Source: CAZCTO01 sp964501725 (GTDB lineage: Bacteria > Bacillota > Clostridia > Saccharofermentanales > Saccharofermentanaceae). From it: a DNA stretch of 64,000 bases. Location: positions 29,306 to 93,305 of the forward strand of contig CAZCTO010000007.1 of assembly GCA_964501725.1 (NCBI GenBank), in the 5' to 3' direction. Positions 35,145 to 44,053 of the stretch are shown here, piece by piece. A model generated the notes under the pieces. The model made no database searches. It had not been told where the DNA came from and was given only the letters and a program-made list of their open reading frames with translations. Every line of letters starts with the position of its first letter. Positions within the stretch are counted from its first letter, which is position 1. The translations under genes were made by a program, and so were the position numbers.

Positions 35145-36317
35145 TTACGTTTGCTTAGCGGCGGCCGGGCCGGTAATTCGCGCCCGTTTCTTAATGTAGA
35201 TGATCGTGCCGCCCGCTATTTCGATGATAACAAGACTGAAGATTGAGACATTAAAAAGATTGGTATAGAGGTCAATCTGATTGATTTCCTCGGCAGTATA
35301 CAAAGTATATGAATGCTTATCCTTTCCATTCGATTCACCGTGTGCCTGAACATAACCGGAATTGAAATAGTCATAATTTTCTGAAAATTGGTCCATTTCC
35401 TCAGCACTGTTAAAATGAATTGTAGTTCCCCCGACATTATTTCTAAACGCTTCTCCTACTTCATAACGAATAGCTTCATAAGTGTAAAGAGTCATCCATA
35501 TGAGAAGTGCCGTCACGATTACGGTTATGATACTCAGCCGGAAAAATCTTTTCTTGATTATCCCTTCTTTTTCGCTGATGAAGTAAGTTCCGTTACGGAT
35601 AAGATGGGAGCGAATTGCCCGGATTACTACCAGACATATCGCAAGGGGAACAACAGAACAATACAGACCGTATTTTATCCATGTATAGGGATCAAAGTAT
35701 ATTCCGTCGAGTCCGACATCAGAGAAATAAATAAGCGGAAGACAGAAGAATATTGTGACAATATTTAAGGTGATAATGAATTGAATAATTTGAACCATTT
35801 TATATTTATATGGACTGTGAAGCGGAGCGGAGAACTCGTCTTCGTCGATTTTCGAGTATGACAGGATAAACAACACGATTTCAAAGATGATCGCTGCGGC
35901 AAAAAACGCACTTCCGATAAATAAGGCAACATTACAGCGCCCATAGACTTTTGTCACAAACAGTACGGCCAGAAATCCGAGAACAGTGATGCCGACGGAG
36001 ATCATACTGAGTGCCTTAAACCGGGTTGCCGTGCTTTTGAGGATTCGTTCGATTTGCTTCTCGGTCTTGGGATCGCTTCGATCTCCCTTAGTGTCCGGAT
36101 CAATTAGGATTCGCTCTCCGCGAATAATCTCCTCGGATGTCACTCCGAGGATCTCTGCGATCGCCGGAATCAGGCTTAAATCCGGGGCGCACTCGTCGCG
36201 CTCCCATCGGCTGACCGCCTTGTCGGACACATTCAGTTTTTCGGCGAGCGCTCGTTGGGTCAATCCGTTTGTTTTTCGAAGAGCGGCAATAAATGATCCG
36301 ATCGTTTTCTTTTCCAT
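35145..36317 (-). CDS. XRE-family helix-turn-helix protein with five membrane segments
   Basis: 390 residues from the ATG at 36317 (GGAGGATACCCCTC before it; a start at 36368 lacks a site). The N-terminal 65 residues form an XRE domain (LTQRALAEKLNVSDKAVSRW). About five hydrophobic segments follow between residues 90 and 290, then an outside loop with FNSAEEMDQFSENYDYF and a final segment (about 350-372). This membrane-bound regulator design occurs next to BceAB or antibiotic-response loci and could read an extracellular signal. It is convergent with bceB and not co-transcribed with it. Confidence 0.75.
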   Translation of the reverse strand: MEKKTIGSFIAALRKTNGLTQRALAEKLNVSDKAVSRWERDECAPDLSLIPAIAEILGVTSEEIIRGERILIDPDTKGDRSDPKTEKQIERILKSTATRFKALSMISVGITVLGFLAVLFVTKVYGRCNVALFIGSAFFAAAIIFEIVLFILSYSKIDEDEFSAPLHSPYKYKMVQIIQFIITLNIVTIFFCLPLIYFSDVGLDGIYFDPYTWIKYGLYCSVVPLAICLVVIRAIRSHLIRNGTYFISEKEGIIKKRFFRLSIITVIVTALLIWMTLYTYEAIRYEVGEAFRNNVGGTTIHFNSAEEMDQFSENYDYFNSGYVQAHGESNGKDKHSYTLYTAEEINQIDLYTNLFNVSIFSLVIIEIAGGTIIYIKKRARITGPAAAKQT

Positions 36318-36444
36318 GAGGGGTATCCTCCGTTTATAGTGAATTTTCGATCGATCGATTGAGATCATTCTACAATACCGGAAGAGAGAAAAGCTGACCC
36401 GAGAGCGTGATTATCTCTCGAAAACCGAGAATATGCGAAATGAA

Positions 36445-36476
36445 AGCAGCCTTCACGTAAAAACGAAGGCCGCTTC
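36445..36476 (-). terminator. Terminator of the DUF3887-like lipoprotein gene
   Basis: GCAGCCTTC pairs with GAAGGCCGC around a 10-nt loop rich in A/T; on the reverse strand TTTCATTT follows. It lies 24 bases after the stop at 36500. Confidence 0.6.
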
Positions 36477-36499
36477 AAAGCACTTGAGTGTTTTCCGAC

Positions 36500-36955
36500 T
36501 TACGCTTCAGTCTTTCGCAATTCAGGCGAATCAAAAGAGAACCCGGATATAATCAAGTCATCGTTTTTCTCCGTGAAGTAAACGTTGATGGTGACATTAC
36601 CGGGTTCTTTATCATATTTGGCAGTGTATGTAAATAGAAGCAATTCGGTTCCGGCATTTAAAATGCGCCGACTATCCGATAATGTGTGACTCTGATACGA
36701 TCCGATGGTCCCTTCCAGTAGCTCGCTTGTTGACGTAAAGTCTGTTTCCTTCATCTGATCAAGCATATTAGCATCAAAGTCCGCGGAAATGAGTTGATAA
36801 TCATTCTGACTGATTCCCCGGATCAAATTTTCGGTGATGACTGCGGCTTGATTTTTCTCCGCTTCGGTAACGGGCCTTTTTGAGCATCCGATCAGCGCGG
36901 CACAGGTAATGACCAGGATAAGAAGAATGGATACAATTTTGAGTGTCTTTTTCAT
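36500..36955 (-). CDS. DUF3887-like lipoprotein
   Basis: 151 residues from the ATG at 36955 (GGAGGAATTAAAC before it). The lipoprotein signal peptide is MKKTLKIVSILLILVITCAA followed by LIGC. The mature domain of about 110 residues, with IRGISQNDYQLISADFDANM, LDQMKE and a GTIGSYQSHTLSDS stretch, matches small DUF3887-type domains found in lipoproteins. Function unknown; probably an extracellular membrane-anchored protein. Confidence 0.7.
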   Translation of the reverse strand: MKKTLKIVSILLILVITCAALIGCSKRPVTEAEKNQAAVITENLIRGISQNDYQLISADFDANMLDQMKETDFTSTSELLEGTIGSYQSHTLSDSRRILNAGTELLLFTYTAKYDKEPGNVTINVYFTEKNDDLIISGFSFDSPELRKTEA

Positions 36956-37103
36956 GTTTAATTCCTCCATAGGATGTGATATTTTTTGATCTGAACTCAT
37001 CGTAAAGCATCCCCTTAGAGGAGAGTCAAGGAGCTGAGCGCAAAGAATCAGTGATTATGTTAAACTGATCTTAATCAAGGAAAACGTTGTAAGAGGAACG
37101 ATT

Positions 37104-37862
37104 TTGGATCAAGAATATTCAACCGGACAAGTCGCCCGCATCGTCGGTATTCATCCGAACACGGTGCGTATGTATGAGGAATGGGGACTGATTCCGAAAC
37201 CTTTGCGAAAACCAAACGGATACCGTGTGTTCGGAGACGAACACATCGATCAGTTCATATTGGCACGGACGGCATTTCAAATTGAAGTGCTGCAGAACGG
37301 ACTGCGCAGGCGAATCATCGAAGTGATCAAGAAGTCGGCGGCCGGGAAATATGACGGGGCGATTCAGGAAGTAAATGAATATATCTTACTTATCGATCAA
37401 GAGAAGCAAAGGGCAAGCGAAGCGGCAGAAATCGCGACACAGATATTTAACCATATTGAGGATGACGGATCGGCGCTTTTCGGAAGGAAAGAAGTTTCGG
37501 CAATGCTCGGAATTTCGATGGAGACGCTCAGGAATTGGGAGCGAAACGGCCTTCTCAGTATCAAACGAAAAGAGAACAGGTATCGCGTCTATGATGCAAA
37601 TGACATCCGGACGCTAAAAATGATCTACTCGCTTCGGTGTGCCAATTACTCATTAACGGCGATATTGCGGATGATTCATGCATTGGCTCGGGACAATAGT
37701 GAGAGCCTTTTTGAGCAGGTGAATACGCCGCGGGCCGATGAAGACATCGTGTCGGTTTGTGACCGGTTGATCCAATCGCTTGAGTCGGCCGGAGAAAACG
37801 CAGAAAGAATCCTTCGGATGCTTCAGCATATGAAAGAAAAATATTCAAACCCTCCACTATAA
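37104..37862 (+). CDS. Tandem MerR helix-turn-helix regulator of the ABC exporter
   Basis: 252 residues from a TTG start (AGAGGAACG before it). Two MerR-type DNA-binding domains lie in one chain: residues 5-75 (YSTGQVARIVGIHPNTVRMY...NGYRVFGDEHI) and about 128-200 (FGRKEVSAMLGISMETLRNW...NRYRVYDANDI). A helical linker joins them and a dimer-type helix ends the protein. Ordinary MerR proteins have one domain per subunit. It is followed after 118 bases by an ABC exporter pair, which is probably its target. Confidence 0.8.
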   Translation: MDQEYSTGQVARIVGIHPNTVRMYEEWGLIPKPLRKPNGYRVFGDEHIDQFILARTAFQIEVLQNGLRRRIIEVIKKSAAGKYDGAIQEVNEYILLIDQEKQRASEAAEIATQIFNHIEDDGSALFGRKEVSAMLGISMETLRNWERNGLLSIKRKENRYRVYDANDIRTLKMIYSLRCANYSLTAILRMIHALARDNSESLFEQVNTPRADEDIVSVCDRLIQSLESAGENAERILRMLQHMKEKYSNPPL

Positions 37863-37980
37863 CACCAGACTTTTCAGTGGTGATATTCTGAACACGCTTC
37901 AGACTCGTTGAGAGCAAGCCGGTTCAAGAAATTGATCCTGCTCGCTATTATTCTGAGCATCATGAAAAGGAGGCGATCAG

Positions 37981-38727
37981 ATGGAGAGCGTGATTTGTGT
38001 TGAGCATTTATCGAAATCGTACGGCAATATCAAGGCGGTCGACGATTTCAGTTTCTCGGTTCGCGGTGGAACGGTCTTCGGATTACTCGGAGCGAACGGA
38101 GCCGGTAAAAGCACAGTCATCGAGTGCGTTTTGGGTACTCGAAAAGCCGACGCCGGTACGGTTTCGGTCATGGGGATGAATCCGGCTCGTGATCGGAAGG
38201 TGCTTTTCGAGCAGGTTGGCGTACAGTTTCAGCAGACTCATTTTCAGGAAAGTATCAAGGTTTCCGAATTGTGCGAAGTGACAAGCGCGTTATATCGACA
38301 GCCGTCGGACTGCAAGGATTTGCTACGGCGGTTGGACATCGAAAACAAAGCAGACAAACCGGTGAAGGAGCTTTCGGGCGGAGAGCAGCAGAGGCTTTTT
38401 ATCGTGCTTGCGCTGATCCCAAATCCAAAAGTTGTTTTTCTGGATGAGTTGACGACCGGGCTGGATCCGCGTGCGCGACGGGGAGTCTGGAAAATCCTCG
38501 AAGATTTAAAGAAGGATGGCTTAACCATCCTGCTGACTTCCCATTATATGGACGAAGTCGAGGTTCTCTGCGATGAAATCTGCATACTAAAATCCGGTCG
38601 ACCGGTATATCGCGGAACCGTCACGGACGCGATCAAGCAAAGTCCGCATGCGCGATTTGAGGATGCATACCTGTGGTTTACCGGGGAGGAAGGAGACGAA
38701 AATGAAAGCATTTGCGACAATACTTAA
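37981..38727 (+). CDS. ABC transporter ATP-binding protein (drug-type exporter)
   Basis: 248 residues. Walker A is GANGAGKST (about 37-45), the signature LSGGEQQRLFI, Walker B VFLDELTTGLDP (the usual DEP reads DEL, a frequent variant in this subfamily), and the H-loop LTSHYMDEVE. This is the DRA-type ATPase of multidrug or polyketide exporters. Its last 26 bases overlap the permease gene. GGAGG precedes the ATG. Confidence 0.88.
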   Translation: MESVICVEHLSKSYGNIKAVDDFSFSVRGGTVFGLLGANGAGKSTVIECVLGTRKADAGTVSVMGMNPARDRKVLFEQVGVQFQQTHFQESIKVSELCEVTSALYRQPSDCKDLLRRLDIENKADKPVKELSGGEQQRLFIVLALIPNPKVVFLDELTTGLDPRARRGVWKILEDLKKDGLTILLTSHYMDEVEVLCDEICILKSGRPVYRGTVTDAIKQSPHARFEDAYLWFTGEEGDENESICDNT

Positions 38728-39445
38728 AACCGAATTAAAGTTATCTCTTCGCGGAATGGATATGTTGATTTTCGCGATTTTTATGCCGCTTGTGATTCTT
38801 GTCATCATCGGGCTGATTTACGGAAATAAGCCTGCGTTCGAAGGCGCAGACTACACGTTTATGGAACAATCATTCGGTGCGCTGACATCCGTTTCCATTT
38901 GCGCGGGCGGAACGATGGGTCTGCCGCTGCTTGTATCCGATTATCGAGGGAAGCAGATTCTGAAACGATATAAAGTAACACCCGTAAGCCCGGTTACGAT
39001 ACTTCTTGCGGAGATATCCATGTATTTTCTGTACGCGCTTGTCTCGCTGGTTTCATTGTTTCTTGTGGTAAACGTGTTTTACAAATTTGAGTTTCGAGGG
39101 AATCCGTTCGTCTTCCTGGCCGGGTGGTTCATTGTTATCATTTCACTGTTCAGCATCGGCATCATGGTCGGCGGTATTGCCAAGAACTCGAAAAGCGCCG
39201 GTATCGTCGCTTCCCTCATCTATTTCCCGATGCTCATTTTCTCCGGAGCGACCCTACCCTATGAAGTCATGCCTTTGCCCATGCAAAAAATTATCGATGT
39301 TCTTCCGCTGACTCAGGGCATCAAAATCCTGAAGTCGACAACTTTGGGTCTGCCGACCGAAAAACTCATTATTCCGGTCATCATTATGGTTTCCATTGCG
39401 GCGATTTGCTCGTTTGTCGCGATCCGGTTTTTTAAGTGGGAGTGA
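38702..39445 (+). CDS. ABC-2-type permease of the drug-type exporter
   Basis: 247 residues from the ATG at 38702, placed by GGAGGAAGGAG just before it. Six membrane segments, with the ABC-2 signature region GIMVGGIAKNSKSAG and a following FSGATLPYEVMPLPMQKIID loop. It forms the channel with the ATPase upstream. Substrate unknown; the MerR-like regulator upstream suggests a toxic small molecule. Confidence 0.85.
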   Translation: MKAFATILKTELKLSLRGMDMLIFAIFMPLVILVIIGLIYGNKPAFEGADYTFMEQSFGALTSVSICAGGTMGLPLLVSDYRGKQILKRYKVTPVSPVTILLAEISMYFLYALVSLVSLFLVVNVFYKFEFRGNPFVFLAGWFIVIISLFSIGIMVGGIAKNSKSAGIVASLIYFPMLIFSGATLPYEVMPLPMQKIIDVLPLTQGIKILKSTTLGLPTEKLIIPVIIMVSIAAICSFVAIRFFKWE

Positions 39446-39483
39446 GGGATCAGATTAAAAAGCCACTTCAGTGATGTCCCGGC

Positions 39484-39519
39484 AAAAGCGACAGGACGCG
39501 CCGACGCCCTGTCGCTTTT
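39484..39519 (+). terminator. Terminator of the exporter operon
   Basis: AAAAGCGACAGG (39484-39495) pairs perfectly with CCTGTCGCTTTT (39508-39519), loop 12 nt, followed by GTCTGTTT. Confidence 0.8.
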
Positions 39520-39621
39520 GTCTGTTTGTGAATATGACTCATTTCTAATAGATAGATCTTCACACGGCTGCGTCGAGTCAAGAAAGTATTTGGAGAAAAT
39601 TAATGAATGAAGGCAATCATC

Positions 39622-39665
39622 TTGACAACATGTAATTATTACGCATAATGATAATTACATGTTGT
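39622..39665 (+). promoter_or_regulatory. Promoter embedded in a 41-bp palindrome
   Basis: ACAACATGTAATTAT (39625-39639) pairs perfectly with ATAATTACATGTTGT (39651-39665) around 11 bases. The palindrome covers a promoter: TTGACA (39622-39627), 16 bases, CATAAT (39644-39649). A dimeric repressor bound here would cover both -35 and -10. It lies 36 bases before the lipoprotein start at 39702. ACAT..ATGT-type palindromes are common targets of several regulator classes, so the regulator is not identified. Confidence 0.65.
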
Positions 39666-39701
39666 AAAGATAGTTTTTCAAATACTTCTGTGGAGGTAAA
39701 A

Positions 39702-41066
39702 ATGAAAAAGAAAATCCTGGTTCCGGTTCTTATCATAATGACAGCCATTTTTTTCCTGACATCCTGCAATGAGACTGAAAAAGATGACGCAAAAGATTCA
39801 ACGATTGCGCCGTTGACAGAGACGACACAGAAGATAACGGAGGCGACGACTACTCCAACAGTCCCGATTTCGACACAACAGGTCGTTTTCGAAGAATACG
39901 AGCTCGATCTGAATGTCTATACGTGCAACTATTTACTGCAGGCACAAAAGGCGTTTGTATTTGATAATGATGCGTCCGACGGCCTTCAGATGCAAGAAAA
40001 GTTTACTGAAATACAGTTGCCGGAAGGAACGGTCCTCAAGTCTTTTGACTCGATACGAGCGGAGTTAGACCCATACCCCGGGACAATGTTGTTTATGTTG
40101 GCGGACGGTCGCTGCGTGTTTTTTGATCAGGGCATCTCGGAAGACGGAAAACCGCTATACAACGGAAAACTGTTGAGTGATTTTGTAGGGGCTGCGAGTT
40201 ATTCCTATTTCGGGGATGAAGGAGAGCCGAAGGTCGTCGAAAATTATGAGTTGCTTCCGGATACGCCTCTGGATCCTTCAATCTCACCTCGGAACATCAT
40301 CATCAATGTCGATTGGGACGGAGACGGAAAGACCGATATCATTACGCGCGAACGCGCAGATGCTCAGATTTCCTGGGAGCAAACTGTCTGGTATACGGAT
40401 GGGGCGACCGGAAAGAAGACTGATATAACGGACCGGTTCGCGCGCGATATAAGCGAGGAGTACATCGGACTTACTGATTCCGTGATGCTCTTTAAAGATG
40501 AAAAGACCGGGCGATACGCGCTGATCGATTGGTTGGATTTGTGCAGTTCCGATTATGCGATTTTCGTATATTCCTACGATAAAGAATCGCTAGTCACCTA
40601 CACGGAATACGGTGGAATTTTTACCTATGAAAACGGAATAATGTATGAGGAAAATTATGGCTTTATTTTCGGCAACTGCGAATTTATACGAATTCCTTTG
40701 GTTTTTGACGGGAAAAGCGTAAAGAGGGATCCTTCTGTCCGGGAATTCTGGTGGTTGGCCGCCGAAAAAGCGGAAGAGAATGGTGAGGCTCTCCCCGGCT
40801 ATTTTACTTACACACTAAAGGATGTACCGGTTGAAAAAAAGACCGCGGACAGGTATGAAGACGCTGTAATCCCGGCCGGCATCGCGGTCTTTCCGAAATA
40901 CTACACTTGGAATGATGATCAGGTCAGGGGTGCCGGCTACCTTTATTTTGTCCTGGCTGACGGCAGTGAGTATCGGATCGCTTTTGAACAAAATCCGAAA
41001 GACTGGAGTTGCACGTTCTTAATCGTCCCGCAAGATGAATTATTTTACTGTTCCTGGGGAGACTGA
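39702..41066 (+). CDS. Large lipoprotein, unknown family
   Basis: 454 residues from the ATG at 39702 (GGAGG before it). The lipoprotein signal is MKKKILVPVLIIMTAIFFL then TSC. A Thr/Glu-rich linker (TTQKITEATTTPTVPIST) follows and then a beta-rich domain. INVDWDGDGKTDIITR near residue 205 looks like an FG-GAP or calcium-binding (DxDxDG) loop of beta-propeller type. Probably an extracellular membrane-anchored protein. Expression is likely controlled through the palindrome at 39625-39665. Confidence 0.65.
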   Translation: MKKKILVPVLIIMTAIFFLTSCNETEKDDAKDSTIAPLTETTQKITEATTTPTVPISTQQVVFEEYELDLNVYTCNYLLQAQKAFVFDNDASDGLQMQEKFTEIQLPEGTVLKSFDSIRAELDPYPGTMLFMLADGRCVFFDQGISEDGKPLYNGKLLSDFVGAASYSYFGDEGEPKVVENYELLPDTPLDPSISPRNIIINVDWDGDGKTDIITRERADAQISWEQTVWYTDGATGKKTDITDRFARDISEEYIGLTDSVMLFKDEKTGRYALIDWLDLCSSDYAIFVYSYDKESLVTYTEYGGIFTYENGIMYEENYGFIFGNCEFIRIPLVFDGKSVKRDPSVREFWWLAAEKAEENGEALPGYFTYTLKDVPVEKKTADRYEDAVIPAGIAVFPKYYTWNDDQVRGAGYLYFVLADGSEYRIAFEQNPKDWSCTFLIVPQDELFYCSWGD

Positions 41067-41103
41067 CCGGTAATTCTTTGGCATGCATTCAATAATCAAG
41101 AAC

Positions 41104-41140
41104 GCCGCATTTCCTTTATGTGACGAGGGGATGCGGCTTT
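41104..41140 (+). terminator. Terminator-like hairpin after the lipoprotein gene
   Basis: GCCGCAT (41104-41110) pairs with ATGCGGC (41131-41137) followed by TTT. Loop 20 nt; T run short. Confidence 0.5.
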
Positions 41141-41197
41141 CACATATTTAGTGGTAAGATTTCTTTATAGAAGACTTTCTTGAAAGAGTGATTCGTT

Positions 41198-41266
41198 ATG
41201 GGAGACAAATATACAATTATCAATGAAAGTACATGGAAGCGAGAGGTCTGCCGTTCACTTGCTTGA
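41198..41266 (+). pseudogene. Possible remnant of a chloramphenicol-acetyltransferase-like gene start
   Basis: An ATG with GAAAGAG upstream opens a 22-codon frame that reads MGDKYTIINESTWKRE and soon stops. Y.II...TWKR is how many CAT-like proteins begin. Only this start survives; the following bases show no continuing frame. The match is short, so the call is tentative. Confidence 0.25.
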
Positions 41267-41355
41267 TGTTTTTCCCCGGACAAATCATCGCACGATTTGT
41301 CGGGTGCGGCCACCTATGAACGAGTATTGTGAATCCATGGAAGGGGGAATTGAAC

Positions 41356-42213
41356 TTGGGATGGATTGAAAGCATAGGAGATGCGATCCGTTACATCGAG
41401 GATCATATCACCGAAGAGCTAAGTATGGATGAGGTAGCAGGGAACGTGTTCCTGTCACCGTTCTATTTCCAGAAGGGCTTTTCGATGCTTTGCGGATTTA
41501 CAGTCGGTGAATACGTCCGGTTACGAAGGCTTACGCTTGCCGGCAGCGAGCTGGTCCTGACGGACAATAAAATCATCGACATCGCCGTAAAGTACGGATA
41601 TGATTCACCGGACAGCTTCACCAAAGCGTTCACTCGATTCCATGGTGTCACACCCTCCGCCATACGTAAGGAAGGAGCGATGATGAAATCGTTCGCTCCG
41701 CTACAGATTGAATTCATGTTGAAAGGTGGTTTTACCATGGAGTACAAAGTAATGGAAAAGGACGCGTTCACCGTTTTGGCCGCATCAAAGAAGTTCAAAT
41801 ACAATTCCTCGAAAACCGAGATCCCGGCCTTCTGGGCAGAGCATCAGCAAAGCGGCAAGGGCAGATTCGTCTGCGGCATGTATGGCATTTGCATTGATGA
41901 GAGTATGGGCGCCGACGAGTTTGAGTACCTGATCGCGGATAACTATAACCCAGCAACCGAAGTTCCGGAGGGTTTTGTTACCCGCACGATCCCGAAGCAT
42001 ACTTGGGCGGTTTTCCCATGCAAGGGCGCGATGCCTGATGCGATTCAGAGCGTTAATCATCAGATCTTTTCGGAGTGGCTTCCGAACTGTAAGGAGTATG
42101 AGATCGCCGCCGGAATTAATGTCGAGATGTACAGCGATCCAACCCCTTATCCGAAGGGCTTACAGGATGAGAACTACTACACCGAGATCTGGATTCCGGT
42201 CAAAAAGAAATAG
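41356..42213 (+). CDS. AraC-type regulator with GyrI-like effector domain
   Basis: About 285 residues from a TTG at 41356 (AAGGGGG before it; GTG at 41329 is the longer option). The first 105 residues are the double helix-turn-helix AraC domain (IGDAIRYIEDHITEELSMDE, FYFQKGFSMLCGFTVGEYVR, DIAVKYGYDSPDSFTKAFTR). The rest is a GyrI-like small-molecule-binding domain (MEYKVMEKDAFTVLAASKKF, YTEIWIPVKK). This Rob/TipAS-like design binds drugs or cationic compounds. No target operon is adjacent. Confidence 0.88.
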   Translation: MGWIESIGDAIRYIEDHITEELSMDEVAGNVFLSPFYFQKGFSMLCGFTVGEYVRLRRLTLAGSELVLTDNKIIDIAVKYGYDSPDSFTKAFTRFHGVTPSAIRKEGAMMKSFAPLQIEFMLKGGFTMEYKVMEKDAFTVLAASKKFKYNSSKTEIPAFWAEHQQSGKGRFVCGMYGICIDESMGADEFEYLIADNYNPATEVPEGFVTRTIPKHTWAVFPCKGAMPDAIQSVNHQIFSEWLPNCKEYEIAAGINVEMYSDPTPYPKGLQDENYYTEIWIPVKKK

Positions 42214-42250
42214 TCAGGACGGGCGCGGCCGCGCTTTCAGAAAAAAGTTC

Positions 42251-42285
42251 AAACGGCCTTCGCGTAAGATGCGAAGGCCGTTTTC
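42251..42285. terminator. Terminator between the AraC and XRE genes
   Basis: AAACGGCCTTCGC pairs perfectly with GCGAAGGCCGTTT, loop 7 nt, then TTCATTT on the plus strand. The two flanking genes are convergent; the reverse side (GAACTTTTTT) may also serve the minus gene. Confidence 0.8.
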
Positions 42286-42305
42286 ATTTAAATATATAAT
42301 GGCAA

Positions 42306-42974
42306 CTATTTCACGCTACCCCCGTGAAAGAAACACTCATAGACACGCAAGTCTCCGAAAAAGATCTCTTCATATCCCTGAAACCACTCCGGATCACCGC
42401 TGACGCAACAGCGATACCGATAATCGCCTTCCGCGAAAAACTCCGGCCCGCGAAAAGGCAACTGCTCCGGAACCGCACTCAGCGCGGCCTTGAGAAAATC
42501 GCCGCTAAAGTTTCCATCCAACACACGCCCCGAATAGTTCATCGCGAAAACCGGCACGCCCTTACACCAGACCGCTTCCTCACCCGAGAATCGCTCGCCG
42601 CCGAGATAGGTGTCGATATAAAGATAATCGCCTTCCGAGAAGGATAAATCATGCGAGGCCGGACGGGAGCTTTCGCTCTCCGGCGCTTTCGCCGCATAGG
42701 TGCCGATTTTTGCCTTGATGAGAAAAGCAATCAAATCAGGACACTCCTTTTGAGCCGTTCCCGGTTGGGTACGGCACGAATCTTCCTTGACCAGATAATC
42801 GACGGTCACCAGAAATAACTCGCTGATGGCGATAAGATTTTCAATATCGGGGTAACCCTGACCGGACTCCCATTTAGTGACGGTTTGACGTGCAAGGGAC
42901 AATTCGGACGCCAGATCCTCCTGGGTCCATCCCTTGCTCTTTCTTAAGAGTTGAAGTTTTTCAGCAAAACGCAT
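42306..42974 (-). CDS. XRE-family regulator with DUF5680 domain
   Basis: 222 residues. Residues 1-65 form an XRE helix-turn-helix (WTQEDLASELSLARQTVTKW). From about 80 the protein carries a DUF5680 domain: LIAFLIKAKIGTYAA, SFSEGDYLYIDTYLGGERFS and GEEAVWCKGVPVFAMNYSGR. The domain is presumed to bind a ligand. GGGGGTG precedes the ATG. No adjacent target. Confidence 0.82.
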   Translation of the reverse strand: MRFAEKLQLLRKSKGWTQEDLASELSLARQTVTKWESGQGYPDIENLIAISELFLVTVDYLVKEDSCRTQPGTAQKECPDLIAFLIKAKIGTYAAKAPESESSRPASHDLSFSEGDYLYIDTYLGGERFSGEEAVWCKGVPVFAMNYSGRVLDGNFSGDFLKAALSAVPEQLPFRGPEFFAEGDYRYRCCVSGDPEWFQGYEEIFFGDLRVYECFFHGGSVK

Positions 42975-43162
42975 TCGAGCACCCCCTTTTGTATGAATTC
43001 ACTATACCGCAGCACAGCGAAAAGCGACAAGCAAACATTGCTCACAAATTTGCAGCTTCAAGTGGCATTCCTCATTGAAAAACGATAGTCTGCGTTATAA
43101 TAAGTACATATGTTCTCTTATGCTCGCATCGTAATTCAAGTATTTTCAAAGGAGAGACGAAG

Positions 43163-43582
43163 ATGACAGAGGAAAAGATGAAAAGGGCAATGGATCTGGT
43201 CGAGGCTAGCAGGACCTGCATTTTCGCGAATACGGACGACAACGGGAAGCCCCAGGCGAAGGCTTTTCTGAAAACCCAGGCAAAGGGCCTGAAGGAGATC
43301 TGGATTTGCACAAACACCTCTTCGAAACGCGCCGCGCAGGTCAAGAAAAATCCGGAAGCCGCGATGTATTTTTATAACGAGAATACGTTTGAGGGCCTGA
43401 TGCTCTCCGGTAACGCCGAGATCATTTACGACGACGCAAAGCGCAAAGAGTTCTGGTGGGACAACATGACAATGTACTATCCGCTCGGTCCGACTGACCC
43501 GGATTACGCGTTGCTTCGTTTCACGGCGACCCGCGGCAACTTCTATTGCGATTTAAGGAACGAGGATTTCGAAGTGAAGTGA
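43163..43582 (+). CDS. Pyridoxamine 5'-phosphate oxidase-like flavoprotein
   Basis: 139 residues with the split-barrel flavin-binding pattern: CIFANTDDNGKPQAKAFL, WICTNTSSKRAAQVKKNPEA and YNENTFEGLMLSGNAEI. Such stand-alone domains bind FMN or F420-like cofactors as general stress or reductase proteins. Canonical PNPOx is longer, so vitamin B6 synthesis is not implied. AAAGGAG precedes the ATG. Confidence 0.82.
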   Translation: MTEEKMKRAMDLVEASRTCIFANTDDNGKPQAKAFLKTQAKGLKEIWICTNTSSKRAAQVKKNPEAAMYFYNENTFEGLMLSGNAEIIYDDAKRKEFWWDNMTMYYPLGPTDPDYALLRFTATRGNFYCDLRNEDFEVK

Positions 43583-43595
43583 AAACGTCCAATTT

Positions 43596-43733
43596 ATGCT
43601 TGCGATGAATTACATCAAAAAGCATGATTTCAAGCTGTTCGGCTGGTATCGGATCGCGCTCGGGATCATCGTTATTTTGTATTTCACTCATTTCTTCACA
43701 ATTTTCGCGCCGAAGGGCATGATCGCGAGTTGA
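43596..43733 (+). pseudogene. C-terminal fragment of undecaprenyl-diphosphatase (UppP/BacA)
   Basis: The plus strand reads a 45-codon frame whose core NYIKKHDFKLFGWYRIALGI plus VILYF matches the last membrane helix of UppP (pattern ..I.KH.F..F..YRI.LGI..L.). No other part of the gene is present; the left side is the pyridoxamine-phosphate-oxidase-like gene and the right side the 3' end of yccF, which it overlaps. It is probably left over from a deletion. Confidence 0.55.
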
Positions 43734-44053
43734 GCGAATTTGATGAACTGAAGTCCGAAAGGTATCCCGAAAATCGTAATACACCATATAATCCCGATCA
43801 AAAAAGCCGTGCTGGCTAGTTCCCACCCGAACAGGATGATCCAGATGAAGTTCAGAAGAAAACTTCCGGCCCCGCCGGAGAATTCGATCGCCCGGCCGAA
43901 CGGCCACAGGATCAGGCCGGCAAACTTCATGCACTGAATGCCTACGGGGATGCCGAGAATGGATACGAAGAATAAAAGCCCCGCTATCGCCCACAGAAGC
44001 GCAAGGATCCCACCCCCGAAAATGACCCACAGAATATTTCCGATCGTTTTCAT
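43688..44053 (-). CDS. yccF: YccF-family inner membrane protein
   Basis: 121 residues made of two similar halves: LWVIFGGGILALLWAIAGLL...FVSILGIPVGIQCMKFAGLILWPFG and IWCITIFGIPFGLQFIKFAQLAIMPFG. The duplicated GIP.G.Q..KFA.L...PFG element defines YccF (DUF307). Function unknown. Its ATG overlaps the stop of the MerR gene by 4 bases, so the two are co-expressed. Confidence 0.88.
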   Translation of the reverse strand: MKTIGNILWVIFGGGILALLWAIAGLLFFVSILGIPVGIQCMKFAGLILWPFGRAIEFSGGAGSFLLNFIWIILFGWELASTAFLIGIIWCITIFGIPFGLQFIKFAQLAIMPFGAKIVKK

